This document shows positions 29,173-38,853 of a stretch of 64,000 nt of DNA, piece by piece. Origin of the DNA: Shewanella sp. MTB7 (lineage in GTDB: Bacteria > Pseudomonadota > Gammaproteobacteria > Enterobacterales > Shewanellaceae); contig NZ_CP085636.1 of assembly GCF_027571385.1 (NCBI RefSeq), positions 1,674,001-1,738,000 of the forward strand. Reading direction: 5' to 3'. Both the position numbers and the translations under genes were made by a program. Below the pieces are notes generated by a model that saw only the letters and a list, made by a program, of their open reading frames with translations, was not told the origin of the DNA and made no database searches. Position 1 is the first letter of the stretch. The number at the start of each line of letters is the position of its first letter.

Positions 29173-30186
29173 ATGCGGGTTTTAGGTATTGAAACATCTT
29201 GCGATGAAACAGGGGTTGCTGTTTATGATGATGAGCTAGGCTTGTTGTCGCATACATTGTACAGCCAGGTAAAACTACATGCCGATTATGGTGGGGTTGT
29301 TCCAGAACTAGCTTCTAGAGATCACGTCAGAAAAATCGTTCCTCTTGTTAAGCAGGCATTAGCTGAGGCTAATTGCACTTTCGATGATATTGATGGAGTA
29401 GCTTATACCAAGGGGCCTGGATTGGTCGGTGCTCTACTTGTGGGGGCTTGTATGGGAAGAGCATTAGCCTATTCTTGGGGCAAACCAGCCATAGGTGTTC
29501 ATCATATGGAGGGCCATCTGCTCGCGCCTATGCTTGAAGATGATGTGCCAGCATTTCCATTTCTTGCGCTGCTTGTTTCTGGCGGGCATTCAATGTTGGT
29601 GGCCGTTGAAGGAATAGGTAAGTACGACGTTTTAGGTGAGTCGGTCGATGATGCGGCAGGTGAAGCATTTGATAAAACGGCTAAGTTGATGGGGTTAGAT
29701 TACCCTGGTGGTCCACGTTTATCGAAATTAGCTGCTGAAGGTGAAACAGGACATTACCGTTTCCCGCGCCCTATGACTGATAAACCGGGTCTTAACTTTA
29801 GCTTTTCTGGCTTAAAAACATTTGCCGCTAATACTATTGCTAAAGAGCCCGATGATCACCAGACCCGGGCTAATATTGCGTTAGCGTTTGAAGAGGCTGT
29901 GGTCGATACCTTGTCGATAAAATGCCGCCGTGCATTAACGCAAACGGGTTATCAAAATCTAGTGATTGCTGGCGGTGTGAGTGCCAATACGCGTTTGCGT
30001 AGTTCACTTGCCGAGATGATGACCTCGCTTGGGGGTAAGGTTTACTACCCTAGAGGTGAGTTCTGTACCGATAATGGTGCCATGATTGCTTATGCGGGTT
30101 TACAAAGACTGAAGGCGGGTCAAATGGATGATCTGGGTGTGAAAGGTGTGCCACGTTGGCCATTGGATACGCTTCCACCGGTATAA
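29173..30186 (+). CDS. tsaD: tRNA N6-threonylcarbamoyladenosine transferase TsaD
   Basis: An ASKHA-fold enzyme of 337 residues that transfers the threonylcarbamoyl group to A37 of tRNAs reading ANN codons, with TsaB and TsaE. Start [10 protein letters not shown] and metal ligands His111 and His115 (HHMEGH) are in place, with [17 protein letters not shown] and NTRLR later. Two ATG codons are in tandem; the second begins the conserved MRVLGIE and gives 337 residues, the usual length. It is divergent from rpsU, a common arrangement. Confidence 0.96.
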   Translation: MRVLGIETSCDETGVAVYDDELGLLSHTLYSQVKLHADYGGVVPELASRDHVRKIVPLVKQALAEANCTFDDIDGVAYTKGPGLVGALLVGACMGRALAYSWGKPAIGVHHMEGHLLAPMLEDDVPAFPFLALLVSGGHSMLVAVEGIGKYDVLGESVDDAAGEAFDKTAKLMGLDYPGGPRLSKLAAEGETGHYRFPRPMTDKPGLNFSFSGLKTFAANTIAKEPDDHQTRANIALAFEEAVVDTLSIKCRRALTQTGYQNLVIAGGVSANTRLRSSLAEMMTSLGGKVYYPRGEFCTDNGAMIAYAGLQRLKAGQMDDLGVKGVPRWPLDTLPPV

Positions 30187-30194
30187 TATTTTTT

Positions 30195-30229
30195 AGTTAC
30201 GAGTTACGAGTTACGAGCTACGGGCTACG
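30195..30229. repeat. five tandem 7-bp repeats
   Basis: Units are AGTTACG three times, AGCTACG and GGCTACG. A related GGGCTACGG recurs at about 30287. The array lies between tsaD and its terminator; copy number could vary between strains. Confidence 0.75.
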
Positions 30230-30309
30230 GGCAGTTAAAGTTGCAGAGCATTGAGATCTTGTCTTCGCTTTAGCTCGCGACTAATGCTTCGGGCTACGGT
30301 GAATAAGTG

Positions 30310-30346
30310 AACACCTCTATTGATTGAGTCATAGAGGTGTTTTTTT
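30310..30346 (+). terminator. intrinsic terminator after tsaD
   Basis: A ten-bp stem ACACCTCTAT with ATAGAGGTGT and six T. Confidence 0.85.
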
Positions 30347-30385
30347 ATGCTTAAAAAAGAAGATTTTTAGGAGGGAATTGACGTT

Positions 30386-31000
30386 CTATTTTTTAGGTTT
30401 ATCCACTTTTTTGCGTGAAAACTTAGCTTCTTCACCTTTTATCAGTCTTTGAATGTTTTCTTTATGCCTGATCACGATCAAGGCCGATAACATGGTGACT
30501 GGAATAACAAATCTGTCATCGAGGTACGCGGTATAAAACGGCGCAAGTAGCGCAGTGATGATGGCTGCAAGGGAGGAATATCGACAGATCAATACCAGTA
30601 AGAGCCAAGTCCCCATCAGCAACAGTGCGAGCTCAGGACCTATGGGCGCCATAGCACCAAAAGCGGTGGCAACACCTTTTCCGCCTTTGAAGTGAAAAAA
30701 TATAGGAAAAATATGTCCAAGACAGGCCGCTACGGCGATGATCCCAAGGGAAACAGAGTCTAGGCCTAAGCGGAACGCGATATAAGCTGGGAGTGCTCCT
30801 TTTAACATATCGAAAAAAAGCACCATGGCTGCAGAGCTGACACCGCCTATGCGTAATACATTAGTCGCACCTGGGTTGCCGGAACCTTGGGTTCTAGGAT
30901 CGGGTAATCCACGTAAACGACATACCAATACAGCACTCGAAATTGATCCGGCCAGATAGGCGAACAATATCATTCCCAAAGTAAGTGCTGTCATGGTCAA
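30386..31000 (-). CDS. plsY: glycerol-3-phosphate acyltransferase PlsY
   Basis: An inner-membrane acyltransferase of 204 residues using acyl-phosphate to make lysophosphatidate. About five helices; motif 1 is SGNPGATN (about 40-47), motif 2 is [12 protein letters not shown]. The frame starts at a TTG (31000) seven bases after AAGGA; an ATG two codons in (30994) has poorer spacing. It is convergent with tsaD and divergent from folB, a usual order. Confidence 0.94.
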   Translation of the reverse strand: MTMTALTLGMILFAYLAGSISSAVLVCRLRGLPDPRTQGSGNPGATNVLRIGGVSSAAMVLFFDMLKGALPAYIAFRLGLDSVSLGIIAVAACLGHIFPIFFHFKGGKGVATAFGAMAPIGPELALLLMGTWLLLVLICRYSSLAAIITALLAPFYTAYLDDRFVIPVTMLSALIVIRHKENIQRLIKGEEAKFSRKKVDKPKK

Positions 31001-31343
31001 ATTGGTTTCCTTATCCTTCTTAAGGTATCATCGCGCCACAATATTTTTAAGCTACATTTATCTCGCATCACTCCCGATGATAGAGTGAGCTATTTAGTCT
31101 ATAAAAACATTGAGACCAACCTGAAATTTGTTGGCGTTAGCGGGGTATTATGTCCCTTTTCTATTGAAATAACCTTGATTTGGGGCTTTTCAATTAGAAG
31201 TTAGACAATATCACTGATTAGATTGGGATTATATCTTCTTTATTCGATTTAACTTATCTGACCTCCGTGATTGACATCTAGTATATAAAAAATTCATCAG
31301 ATATTAATTTTCACTATTTAAAGCGTTTATCGTTGAGGTTGTC
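31001..31343. promoter_or_regulatory. divergent promoter region plsY / folB
   Basis: A gap of 343 bases with no credible gene; AT-rich before folB. I saw no repeat or named site. Confidence 0.4.
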
Positions 31344-31697
31344 ATGGATAGGGTATTAATCAGGCAGTTAAAAATTGAAACCATTATCGGTATCTATGAA
31401 TGGGAGAAACAGATCCACCAAACTTTGTTGGTCGATCTTGATATGGCTTGGGACAATAGACCCGCGGCGGCAACAGATGATTATAAACATGCACTCTGCT
31501 ATGAGACGGTATCAAATCGCTTGACGGCACTCATTACAGATAAGCCTATTGAGTTGATTGAGACTGTGGCTGAAATGATTGCAAGCTGCCTAATGAGTGA
31601 GTTTACTGTGCCTTGGGTTAAAGTGACCGTTATGAAGCCGGGTGCTGTACCCACCGCTGTTGCTGTTGGTGTAGAGATTGAGCGAGGACATACTTAA
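31344..31697 (+). CDS. folB: dihydroneopterin aldolase
   Basis: An enzyme of 117 residues (family length) cleaving 7,8-dihydroneopterin to 6-hydroxymethyl-dihydropterin and glycolaldehyde. GIYEWEKQIHQTLLVDL at the start and the pterin-anchoring Glu in IELIETVAEMIA are visible, with Lys in KPGAV. The stop abuts the folK ATG, so the product passes to the next encoded enzyme. Confidence 0.95.
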   Translation: MDRVLIRQLKIETIIGIYEWEKQIHQTLLVDLDMAWDNRPAAATDDYKHALCYETVSNRLTALITDKPIELIETVAEMIASCLMSEFTVPWVKVTVMKPGAVPTAVAVGVEIERGHT

Positions 31698-32198
31698 ATG
31701 AGCGCAAGAATATTTATCAGTTTGGGCAGTAATATTGAACCTGAGCGTTACATTAAGGCCGCGTTAAGTGAGTTGAGTTACTATTTCGATAATCTGCTTT
31801 GTTCATCGGTTTTTGAGAGTGAATCCGTTGGGTTTGATGGCAGTAACTTTTTAAACATGGTGGTGGCCGTCGATACTGATTTAAGTATCCCAGACGTTAT
31901 TGCCGTGTTTAAGAAGATAGAGCAAGCCCATGGTCGTATTCCAGGGGCAAAGAAGTTTTCCCCGAGGAGTTTGGATCTTGATCTACTGCTTTATGATGAT
32001 CTTGTCACGCAAGATCCGATTGAATTACCAAGAGCTGAAGTCTTAACTAATGCCTTTGTACTATGGCCTTTGGCGGAGATTGCACCTGAGTTGGTGCATC
32101 CCGTGGCGGGTCAACGTTATCAATCCTTATGGGATGATTACGATAAGACTAAGCAGAAACTTTGGCCTATTGCATTTACTTGCCCGCAAATGGCATAA
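31698..32198 (+). CDS. folK: 2-amino-4-hydroxy-6-hydroxymethyldihydropteridine diphosphokinase
   Basis: HPPK, 166 residues. It adds pyrophosphate to the pterin made by FolB. Signature PRSLDLDLLLYDD (about 94-106) carries the two magnesium-binding Asp residues. SLGSNIEPERY is the usual N-terminus. Translation is coupled to folB. Confidence 0.95.
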   Translation: MSARIFISLGSNIEPERYIKAALSELSYYFDNLLCSSVFESESVGFDGSNFLNMVVAVDTDLSIPDVIAVFKKIEQAHGRIPGAKKFSPRSLDLDLLLYDDLVTQDPIELPRAEVLTNAFVLWPLAEIAPELVHPVAGQRYQSLWDDYDKTKQKLWPIAFTCPQMA

Positions 32199-32254
32199 AG
32201 CAGACATAAGGTTACTTAAGTAACCCGATCATAGATACATTTTAAAGGAAATTC

Positions 32255-33055
32255 ATGGACACTTTTCAGGTCATCGTATTAGCGCTTATTCAAGGCTTGA
32301 CCGAGTTTTTACCCATTTCAAGTTCGGCACATCTTATTCTACCTTCGCAACTTTTTGGCTGGGAAGATCAAGGCTTAGCATTTGATGTAGCCGTTCATAT
32401 CGGTTCGTTGTTAGCGGTGGTACTTTATTTTCGTAAAGAGGTGGTGTCGCTATTAACCTCTTGGATTTCCAGTATATTTAAAGGTAAGCAAACTGACGAT
32501 AGTAAGCTTGCTTGGTGGATCATTTTAGCGACGTTGCCTGCGGTTATTCTTGGTTTTACATTGAAAGATTTGATTGAAGAGTATTTACGTGGTCCGGGCG
32601 TTATTGCCATTACTACGGTTGTTTTCGGTTTGCTCCTGTGGTGGGCGGATAGAATGTCTCGTTGTGAGCTGACTGAATACCAAACGGGTTGGAAAAAAGC
32701 ATTACTGATCGGCTTCGCTCAGGCGTTGGCACTTATACCTGGCACTTCTCGCTCAGGCGCGACGATCACTGCGGCCTTAATGTTAGGCTTAGGTCGTGAA
32801 GCCGCAGCTCGATTCTCCTTCTTAATGTCGATACCGGTTATTTTAGGTGCGGCTTTATTGATGGGTAAAGATCTGGTTGAAAGTGGCCATGCCATCGACT
32901 ACACCTCATTGGCACTGGGCATCCTTGTTTCATTTGTGGCAGCGTATGTTTGTATTCACCTGTTTTTGAAAATTATCAGCCGTATGGGAATGACGCCGTT
33001 CGTTATTTACCGTCTGGCATTGGGCGCAGTGTTATGCGTCTTTATATTTGCATAA
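32255..33055 (+). CDS. uppP: undecaprenyl-diphosphatase (UppP/BacA)
   Basis: A polytopic membrane enzyme of 266 residues that recycles undecaprenyl pyrophosphate for peptidoglycan and surface polymers. The signature [13 protein letters not shown] near residue 17 and [14 protein letters not shown] near 160 form the active site. AAAGGAAA precedes the ATG. The stop codon is followed at once by a repeat element. Confidence 0.95.
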   Translation: MDTFQVIVLALIQGLTEFLPISSSAHLILPSQLFGWEDQGLAFDVAVHIGSLLAVVLYFRKEVVSLLTSWISSIFKGKQTDDSKLAWWIILATLPAVILGFTLKDLIEEYLRGPGVIAITTVVFGLLLWWADRMSRCELTEYQTGWKKALLIGFAQALALIPGTSRSGATITAALMLGLGREAAARFSFLMSIPVILGAALLMGKDLVESGHAIDYTSLALGILVSFVAAYVCIHLFLKIISRMGMTPFVIYRLALGAVLCVFIFA

Positions 33056-33319
33056 TACCAACCAGTATAAGAAAGTGAGCTACTCAGAGTGGTTTTTGGT
33101 AAACTAATTCAAGGCGAATGGATGATGGAATGGTGATCCCTTATGAAGTCATTCAACGCAGAAGTAGACAACCAAAAACACTCCTAAAAGGCGAGTTTTA
33201 GCACTTCTGATACTGTGTTAACGAGTTTAAACGTAGAATAACTATGTTTCACACTCGTTGCCTTGTCTCAGAAGCGATAAACTCTCGCTGAGCGATCATA
33301 TCTTTATATTGATTGGTAT
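33055..33319. mobile_element. MITE-like element with ATACCAACCAGTAT terminal repeats (265 bp)
   Basis: The left end ATACCAACCAGTATAAGAAA is matched by inverted ATATTGATTGGTAT at 33306-33319. The first 45 or so bases are shared with the 72-bp element at 50280. It begins within the last base of the uppP stop codon and ends 15 bases before the next gene. No open frame is inside. Confidence 0.75.
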
Positions 33320-33334
33320 AAGAAAAGAGAAATC

Positions 33335-34228
33335 ATGAAAAGTCTTTACCTTTGTCCTAAGTGCGAACAACCTCTGTTAATTCATGAGACTTCTCAAGGG
33401 CTGCACTGCTGTAAGAAACACCATTTTGATAAGAATGAAAATGGTTATTGGATTTTTAGTCAGGCTAAGAAACCACAAATTGATTCTAGGCAGATAATGA
33501 GAGCGAAACGGTTCCTGTTGGAATCTGGCATTTTTCAACCCGTTGTCGACGTCATCGAAACGATGATACAACAGGCAGAATTCGCTGAAGGCCCGATTAA
33601 CTATTTAGATTACGAGTGTGGTGAAGGTTATTATTTAAGAACCATTAAGGACAAGTTAACCCAGAGTCCTAAGGGTGAAGAGCTTACACAAAGGCTGAAT
33701 GCTTACGGGATCACCGAGGCTGAAAATGCGATTTTTTCAGCAGCTAAAATCCAGTCAGAAGCGAATGCTGAAGCGCAAGCACAAGATGAAACCGTCGATA
33801 CAGAAGCGACTGATAGCCATTTTATCGTCAGTACATTAAAGAAGTTGCCTTTTGCCAGTGAAAGCTTTGATTTGATCACCTTGATTGATAAACAGCTTAA
33901 AGGAAAGGAGTTAATCAGGCTGTTAAAAACGGGTGGGTATCTCATTCAAGTTTCACCGGCGCCGCGCCATTTATGGCAGATAAAGTCGATGGTTTATCCT
34001 GAGCTAACTGAAAAAGAGCTGGCTTTACCTAAGTCGAGTGAGCTTGAGTTACTGCACACTGAACAAGTGAGCTTTACGCTGTCTATCGATGGAACCCAAG
34101 CTTTAGCATTACTTGAGATGACGCCATATGCTTGGCGTGCTAATGAGAAAGTGCGTAAACAGTTAGCAGCAAGCTCATTTGATCATCTTGAGATCGATTT
34201 TCTTATTAGTTTATCTAAGAAGATATAG
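33335..34228 (+). CDS. RlmA-family rRNA methyltransferase-like protein, motifs drifted
   Basis: A protein of 297 residues aligned by eye to RlmA, which methylates N1 of G745 in 23S rRNA. The zinc finger is kept (CPKC at 8-11, CCKKHHFDKN). The SAM loop is YECGEGYY instead of the usual DIGCGEGYY. Where RlmA has a PxxCxxEEL segment this protein has LIDKQLKGKEL. A non-conserved Ala/Glu-rich insertion lies at about 130-160. PRHLWQIKSMVYPE and LEMTPYAWRA near the C-terminus are clear family marks. It may still be active, or may be decaying. Confidence 0.7.
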   Translation: MKSLYLCPKCEQPLLIHETSQGLHCCKKHHFDKNENGYWIFSQAKKPQIDSRQIMRAKRFLLESGIFQPVVDVIETMIQQAEFAEGPINYLDYECGEGYYLRTIKDKLTQSPKGEELTQRLNAYGITEAENAIFSAAKIQSEANAEAQAQDETVDTEATDSHFIVSTLKKLPFASESFDLITLIDKQLKGKELIRLLKTGGYLIQVSPAPRHLWQIKSMVYPELTEKELALPKSSELELLHTEQVSFTLSIDGTQALALLEMTPYAWRANEKVRKQLAASSFDHLEIDFLISLSKKI

Positions 34229-34325
34229 CCAAAGGTTTTCTTAAGCTTCGGCTCAGGTTAGCCTTTGGTTAAACGTGTATATTTCACATAATCAGTACTA
34301 AACACAATAGGAAGTAGAGTTAATT

Positions 34326-35231
34326 ATGATGCGAGTCATGTTGTGGTTCATTGTAAGCTTAATCCCTTCAATTGCGTTGGCAAATGTATACCCATTACCA
34401 GAAAAAGGCAGTCGCCTTATTGGCGAGGTTCAGGAGCATATTGTCGTTAAGGGAGACTTCTTCCAAACCATCTCGAAACAATACAACATTGGTATCCTTG
34501 AACTCATGGAGACCAACCCTGGGGTCGATCCTTTTCTGCCGACTGTAGGCTCAAAACTTGTTATTCCTACTCAGATGTTGCTGCCAGATGTTCCTCGTAC
34601 CGGAATTGTTATTAATTTGCCTGAGCTTCGTCTTTATTACTTTCCAAAGAATGGTAAAGAGGTACATGTTTTCCCTGTTGGGATAGGGCGTATTGGACGT
34701 GAAACGCCAGAAATGGTGACTAAGATTAAGTCGAGGATCCCTAATCCAAGCTGGACGCCACCTGCGAGTATTCGCAAAGATCACCTAGAAGAGCGTGGTG
34801 AAGTTCTGCCACGGATTGTACCAGCAGGACCTGATAACCCTTTAGGTAAGTATGCGATGCAACTTTCCTATGGCGATGGCAGTTACTTAATTCATGGAAC
34901 AAATAAAGATTTTGGTATCGGTATGCGTGTTAGCTCTGGCTGTATTCGCCTAAATCCTGATGATATCGAATGGTTGTTCAATCAAGCTAAATATGGCGAT
35001 TCTGTCAGAGTGATCAATCAGACAGTAAAGATATCTTCAGAAGCTAACGGTGAGCAGATTATCGAGGTTCATTCGAACTTATCTAAGTCTGAGACAGATG
35101 TAAGTAGAGATAAGGTAGTGAGCTTGACAGCGGGGATTGTTAAGTTTATCAGTCAGGACAGTGTTGATAGCTTTAAGGCCAATGATGCCCTGTTAGCGCA
35201 AGATGGTTTACCGGTTAATATTAGTTTGTAG
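34326..35231 (+). CDS. L,D-transpeptidase with LysM domain (ErfK/YbiS type)
   Basis: A periplasmic protein of 301 residues: signal peptide (LWFIVSLIPSIALA), a LysM-type peptidoglycan-binding segment (about 37-82), and a YkuD catalytic domain with HGTNKDFGIG and SSGCIRLNP, placing the nucleophile at Cys206. ErfK, YbiS and YcfS attach Braun lipoprotein to peptidoglycan; other family members make 3-3 crosslinks. The convergent neighbour is lpp, which favours the first role. A C-terminal tail of about 80 residues follows the domain. Confidence 0.9.
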   Translation: MMRVMLWFIVSLIPSIALANVYPLPEKGSRLIGEVQEHIVVKGDFFQTISKQYNIGILELMETNPGVDPFLPTVGSKLVIPTQMLLPDVPRTGIVINLPELRLYYFPKNGKEVHVFPVGIGRIGRETPEMVTKIKSRIPNPSWTPPASIRKDHLEERGEVLPRIVPAGPDNPLGKYAMQLSYGDGSYLIHGTNKDFGIGMRVSSGCIRLNPDDIEWLFNQAKYGDSVRVINQTVKISSEANGEQIIEVHSNLSKSETDVSRDKVVSLTAGIVKFISQDSVDSFKANDALLAQDGLPVNISL

Positions 35232-35285
35232 GGACGGTTTGTTACTGCTGTGAGAGGTATATAGCAGGGGATTAGATAAGGATAT

Positions 35286-35310
35286 ATCGGCAACACTGAG
35301 TGTTGCCGAT
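35286..35310. terminator. bidirectional hairpin between the L,D-transpeptidase gene and lpp
   Basis: A perfect 11-bp stem ATCGGCAACAC with GTGTTGCCGAT over three bases, in the convergent gap. Confidence 0.8.
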
Positions 35311-35319
35311 ACAAACAAA

Positions 35320-35586
35320 TTACTTCTTGTAAGAAGAAGCAATATTGTCGATACGAGCATTTGCACGTTCAGATTCTGCAACACCAACTAATGCTGCAGC
35401 AGTAGCTTCTTGAACATCAGCAGAAAGAGAACCTTGCTGAGACTTAAGTGCGCTAACTTCTGTAGATAGCTGGTCAACTTTGTTGCCAAGGTTAGCCACA
35501 CTTTCTTCAAGAGCAGTAGTGTTTGCACAGCCACCTAGAAGGGCAGTCATTGCTACGCCAGCGATCATAAGTAATTTTTTGTTCAT
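35320..35586 (-). CDS. lpp: major outer membrane (Braun-type) lipoprotein
   Basis: A lipoprotein of 88 residues. The lipobox LLGGC puts the acylated Cys at residue 20. The mature part is an Ala-rich heptad coiled coil and the protein ends in SSYKK, whose last Lys would be the peptidoglycan attachment point, as in E. coli Lpp. The frame is open to 35646, but the ATG at 35586 gives a proper signal peptide and has AAGGGA before it. Confidence 0.92.
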   Translation of the reverse strand: MNKKLLMIAGVAMTALLGGCANTTALEESVANLGNKVDQLSTEVSALKSQQGSLSADVQEATAAALVGVAESERANARIDNIASSYKK

Positions 35587-35804
35587 TGGGAAATCCCTTT
35601 TATATAGGTTGGTTAATTTGTCCAGCGGTACATTACAGCTGGTCACCTTGATTATGTCATAGCTAGTGTAATTTACTACGAATTTTCATGGTTAAGTTTG
35701 AATACCTTAATGAATACGGTCAAAAAAGCAAGTTGCACTTTGGATTTTTGACCGTTAAATGCCTGAGAATAACACTTACAGCCTATTTAATTAGCAAACC
35801 GTAC

Positions 35805-37046
35805 TCAGTGTATTGAGGGATTGTTAACGTTCCTTTTAAATGCTGTGATAATTTCAATACGTTTTATCTGTAGCTGCTGTTTAATTTCAGCCCCTTGAAA
35901 ACCGGCCTCTATAATGGGTTTAACGGCTATCGAATTGGCGGCCTTAAAACTCTCTTGAAGGTATTTGGCTTGTGGGTAGGGCTGTTCTTCAAATCCTAAC
36001 CTGCCTCTGGCATCGGCTTCACAGGCTTTTGCAAGTTGCCCAAGCCTGTTGGGTTTACGCCAAAGATCGGCTTTATCAAATATCTTTATCAAGGTTTCTG
36101 GGCGTAATTGTTCAATATTATGGATGTTCTGATGTTGGTCACAGACCAGTAGAGCTAAATCTCGGTATTCATTCGGCACCTTGACTCGAGTACAAAGTGC
36201 TTTAATAAGTGCTAAGCCAGATTGACCATGGCCATGATGTTTTGGCAACGACTCTTTTGGGCTTAATGCTTTACCCAGATCGTGAACTAATGCTGCAAAT
36301 CTGACGCTGTTTTCATCGGAGATCTTCGCCGCTTGCTGTAACACCATCAGAGTATGTATGCCCGTATCTATCTCCGGGTGCCACTTTTCTGGTTGAGGGA
36401 CGCCGAAGAGTGCATGGATCTCGGGAAACAGAATTTCAAGGGCATGGCATTGATTGAGTACTTGAATAAATATGTGTGGACTGTCTGTTGATAGTGCCTT
36501 GTCAAGCTCAAGAAAAACACGTTCAGGCGTAAGGGCTTGAAGCTCACCACTTTGACTAATGCGAGTCATAAGTGCGAGGGTTTCATCGGCTACAGTAAAA
36601 CCGAGAGTATGAAAACGTGCGGCAAACCTAGCGACTCTAAGTACCCGCAGTGGATCTTCAATAAACGCATCAGAGACATGACGAAGCAGCTTATTCTCTA
36701 TATCTGCGATCCCATTATAGGGGTCAAATAGTACACCTTTGTCATCTTGTGCAATGGCATTGATGGTGAGATCCCGGCGCAGAAGATCTTCTTCAAGTGT
36801 CACATCAGGGCTCGCGTCACAGCTAAACCCCCCATAACCTCGACCCGTTTTACGCTCAGTGCGGGCTAAGGCGTACTCTTGCTGTGTTTTAGGGTGGAGA
36901 AAAACAGGGAAGTCTTTACCGACCTGTTTATAGCCGAGCTTGAACATCTGCTCAGGTGAAGCGCCGACCACCATGTAGTCACGATCTTTAATGGGGAGTT
37001 GGAGTAAATTGTCGCGCACCGCGCCACCGACCAGATAAAATTTCAC
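35805..37046 (-). CDS. cca: multifunctional CCA-adding tRNA nucleotidyltransferase
   Basis: A protein of 413 residues that builds or repairs the CCA end of tRNAs. Class II nucleotidyltransferase head: YLVGGAVRD and KDRDYMVVG (catalytic Asp pair about 21-23), [10 protein letters not shown], then the HD phosphohydrolase domain (HDLGKA near residue 252). This matches the E. coli-type enzyme with 2',3'-cyclic phosphodiesterase activity. Confidence 0.95.
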   Translation of the reverse strand: MKFYLVGGAVRDNLLQLPIKDRDYMVVGASPEQMFKLGYKQVGKDFPVFLHPKTQQEYALARTERKTGRGYGGFSCDASPDVTLEEDLLRRDLTINAIAQDDKGVLFDPYNGIADIENKLLRHVSDAFIEDPLRVLRVARFAARFHTLGFTVADETLALMTRISQSGELQALTPERVFLELDKALSTDSPHIFIQVLNQCHALEILFPEIHALFGVPQPEKWHPEIDTGIHTLMVLQQAAKISDENSVRFAALVHDLGKALSPKESLPKHHGHGQSGLALIKALCTRVKVPNEYRDLALLVCDQHQNIHNIEQLRPETLIKIFDKADLWRKPNRLGQLAKACEADARGRLGFEEQPYPQAKYLQESFKAANSIAVKPIIEAGFQGAEIKQQLQIKRIEIITAFKRNVNNPSIH

Positions 37047-37227
37047 TATTTTGGGTCACTATATCTTTTAGTGTAATGCTTGAAGCTTATCATGCATTGA
37101 ATAGGCCTGAGCCGTTAATTCTTCGCTATTAGAAGCATTTTTGCATCCATTTTTTGACATGCTGGACCGTTAGCTTTAATTTGAACTGATTTTTTATTAT
37201 TTTGTCGTTATAAGGATAGATAACTGC

Positions 37228-38853
37228 ATGTACAAGGCGTTTTTTGGATTAAGCGATAACCCTTTTTCAATCGCTCCGAACCCTCATTATCTTTTCCTCA
37301 GCGATCGCCATCGTGAGGCATTAGCGCACTTAACTTATGGTTTAGGTGACACTGGGGGATTCGTTTTGTTAACCGGTGAGGTGGGTACCGGTAAAACCAC
37401 GGTTTCACGTTGTTTGCTTAACCAGTTACCAGAGAACACCGACACTGCTTTTATTCTCAACCCCTCTTTGACTGAGGTTGAACTACTGGCGACCCTGTGT
37501 GATGAACTGTCTATTGGGTATGAGAAAGACCCAAGCCTGAAGCAGCTCACGGATCTGTTAAGTAAATACCTGCTCGCTAATCATGAGAAGGGCCGTAATA
37601 CCGTCTTGATTATCGATGAGGCCCAACATCTAAGACCTGCAGTGCTCGAACAGCTTCGTTTGCTGACAAACCTTGAAACCGACACTAAGAAGCTTTTGCA
37701 GGTTATCCTAATCGGTCAACCTGAACTTCAGCAGTTACTGAAACGTCAAGAGTTACGTCAATTAGCCCAACGGATCACCGCAAGGTATCATCTACTGCCG
37801 CTAACGCTAGAAGAGGTTGGCTTATATGTGCATCATCGACTGCAAGTTGCCGGGCGGCATGAGCCCCTGTTTAACCAAGGTGCGATTAAGGCATTGCATA
37901 AATACAGTGGTGGCATTCCTCGTTTAATTAATCTGTTATGTGAGCGCGCCTTGATGGCAAGCTATGCAAAATCAACGGTTCCTGTTGATAAGAAAATGGT
38001 TATCTTAGCGTCTGCCGAAGTGCTAGGTGAGGATATCAAGCAGACAAATTATCTTGTGCCCACAGGGATAGCAGTGGCAATAGGACTGTTCTGTGTCTTA
38101 GGTTATTTAGTATTGTCTAACCCAGATGTTGCGGCAAGAGATTCAACTTTAACAACAGTGGAGATTAAGCCTGACGTTAAAGTTGGTGCCATGGCTGAAC
38201 CACAAAGACAGCGCGGTGAAGCTAAATCAGATACAAATCAACGAGTGCTCAATGAGGCCATCGCCAATAGCCGAAATATCGATACAGCCTATGCCAGTAT
38301 TTTTGGCTTGTGGGGTAAGGTGCCCTATATAGGCTTATCAGCTTGTCAGGCGGCCCAGCAGCAAGGTTTGTCTTGTTTTCAACAACAAGGAAACTGGAAC
38401 TCCTTAATTAGGCTAAACTTTCCGGCTGTGGTGTATCTAGTCGACGGACAACAACAGGCCTTTTATGGCACTGTGGTGTCAAGAAGTGGCGACCAACTGC
38501 TGCTTCAGCTTAATGAGCAACAGCTCTGGGTCGATAGAGATTGGTTTAATCGTCATTTTAGCGGTACATTCGAAATACTCTGGCAGGCACCCGGTGGGCA
38601 ACCCCGTGAGATAGGGCAAGGTTCTAATCTGGCTCAGATACAGTGGTTGGAAAATAGCTTGGCCAAAATTGATAATACAGCGCCACGTTTGGTGGATCGG
38701 TTTGATACTCAGTTGGAGGAGCAGTTAAAACGCTTTCAGCGCAAACATGGTTTAAGAGCTGATGCTATTGCCGGCAGTCAAACGTTAGTGCAACTTAATT
38801 TGTACCTTAGTGCTCAAGGCCCAAGGTTAACGCAAGCTAAGGGTCACTTCTAA
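37228..38853 (+). CDS. gspA: type II secretion AAA+ ATPase GspA (ExeA)
   Basis: A protein of 541 residues. The N-terminal AAA+ domain has GEVGTGKTT (about 49-57), LIIDEAQHL (about 126-134) and an arginine-finger region. One transmembrane helix (about 275-295) follows, then a periplasmic part ending in a peptidoglycan-binding fold (QLKRFQRKHGLRADAIAG near 512-530). With GspB it helps set the secretin through the peptidoglycan. The other gsp genes are not here, as is usual in this group. The stop shares a base with the gspB start. Confidence 0.92.
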   Translation: MYKAFFGLSDNPFSIAPNPHYLFLSDRHREALAHLTYGLGDTGGFVLLTGEVGTGKTTVSRCLLNQLPENTDTAFILNPSLTEVELLATLCDELSIGYEKDPSLKQLTDLLSKYLLANHEKGRNTVLIIDEAQHLRPAVLEQLRLLTNLETDTKKLLQVILIGQPELQQLLKRQELRQLAQRITARYHLLPLTLEEVGLYVHHRLQVAGRHEPLFNQGAIKALHKYSGGIPRLINLLCERALMASYAKSTVPVDKKMVILASAEVLGEDIKQTNYLVPTGIAVAIGLFCVLGYLVLSNPDVAARDSTLTTVEIKPDVKVGAMAEPQRQRGEAKSDTNQRVLNEAIANSRNIDTAYASIFGLWGKVPYIGLSACQAAQQQGLSCFQQQGNWNSLIRLNFPAVVYLVDGQQQAFYGTVVSRSGDQLLLQLNEQQLWVDRDWFNRHFSGTFEILWQAPGGQPREIGQGSNLAQIQWLENSLAKIDNTAPRLVDRFDTQLEEQLKRFQRKHGLRADAIAGSQTLVQLNLYLSAQGPRLTQAKGHF

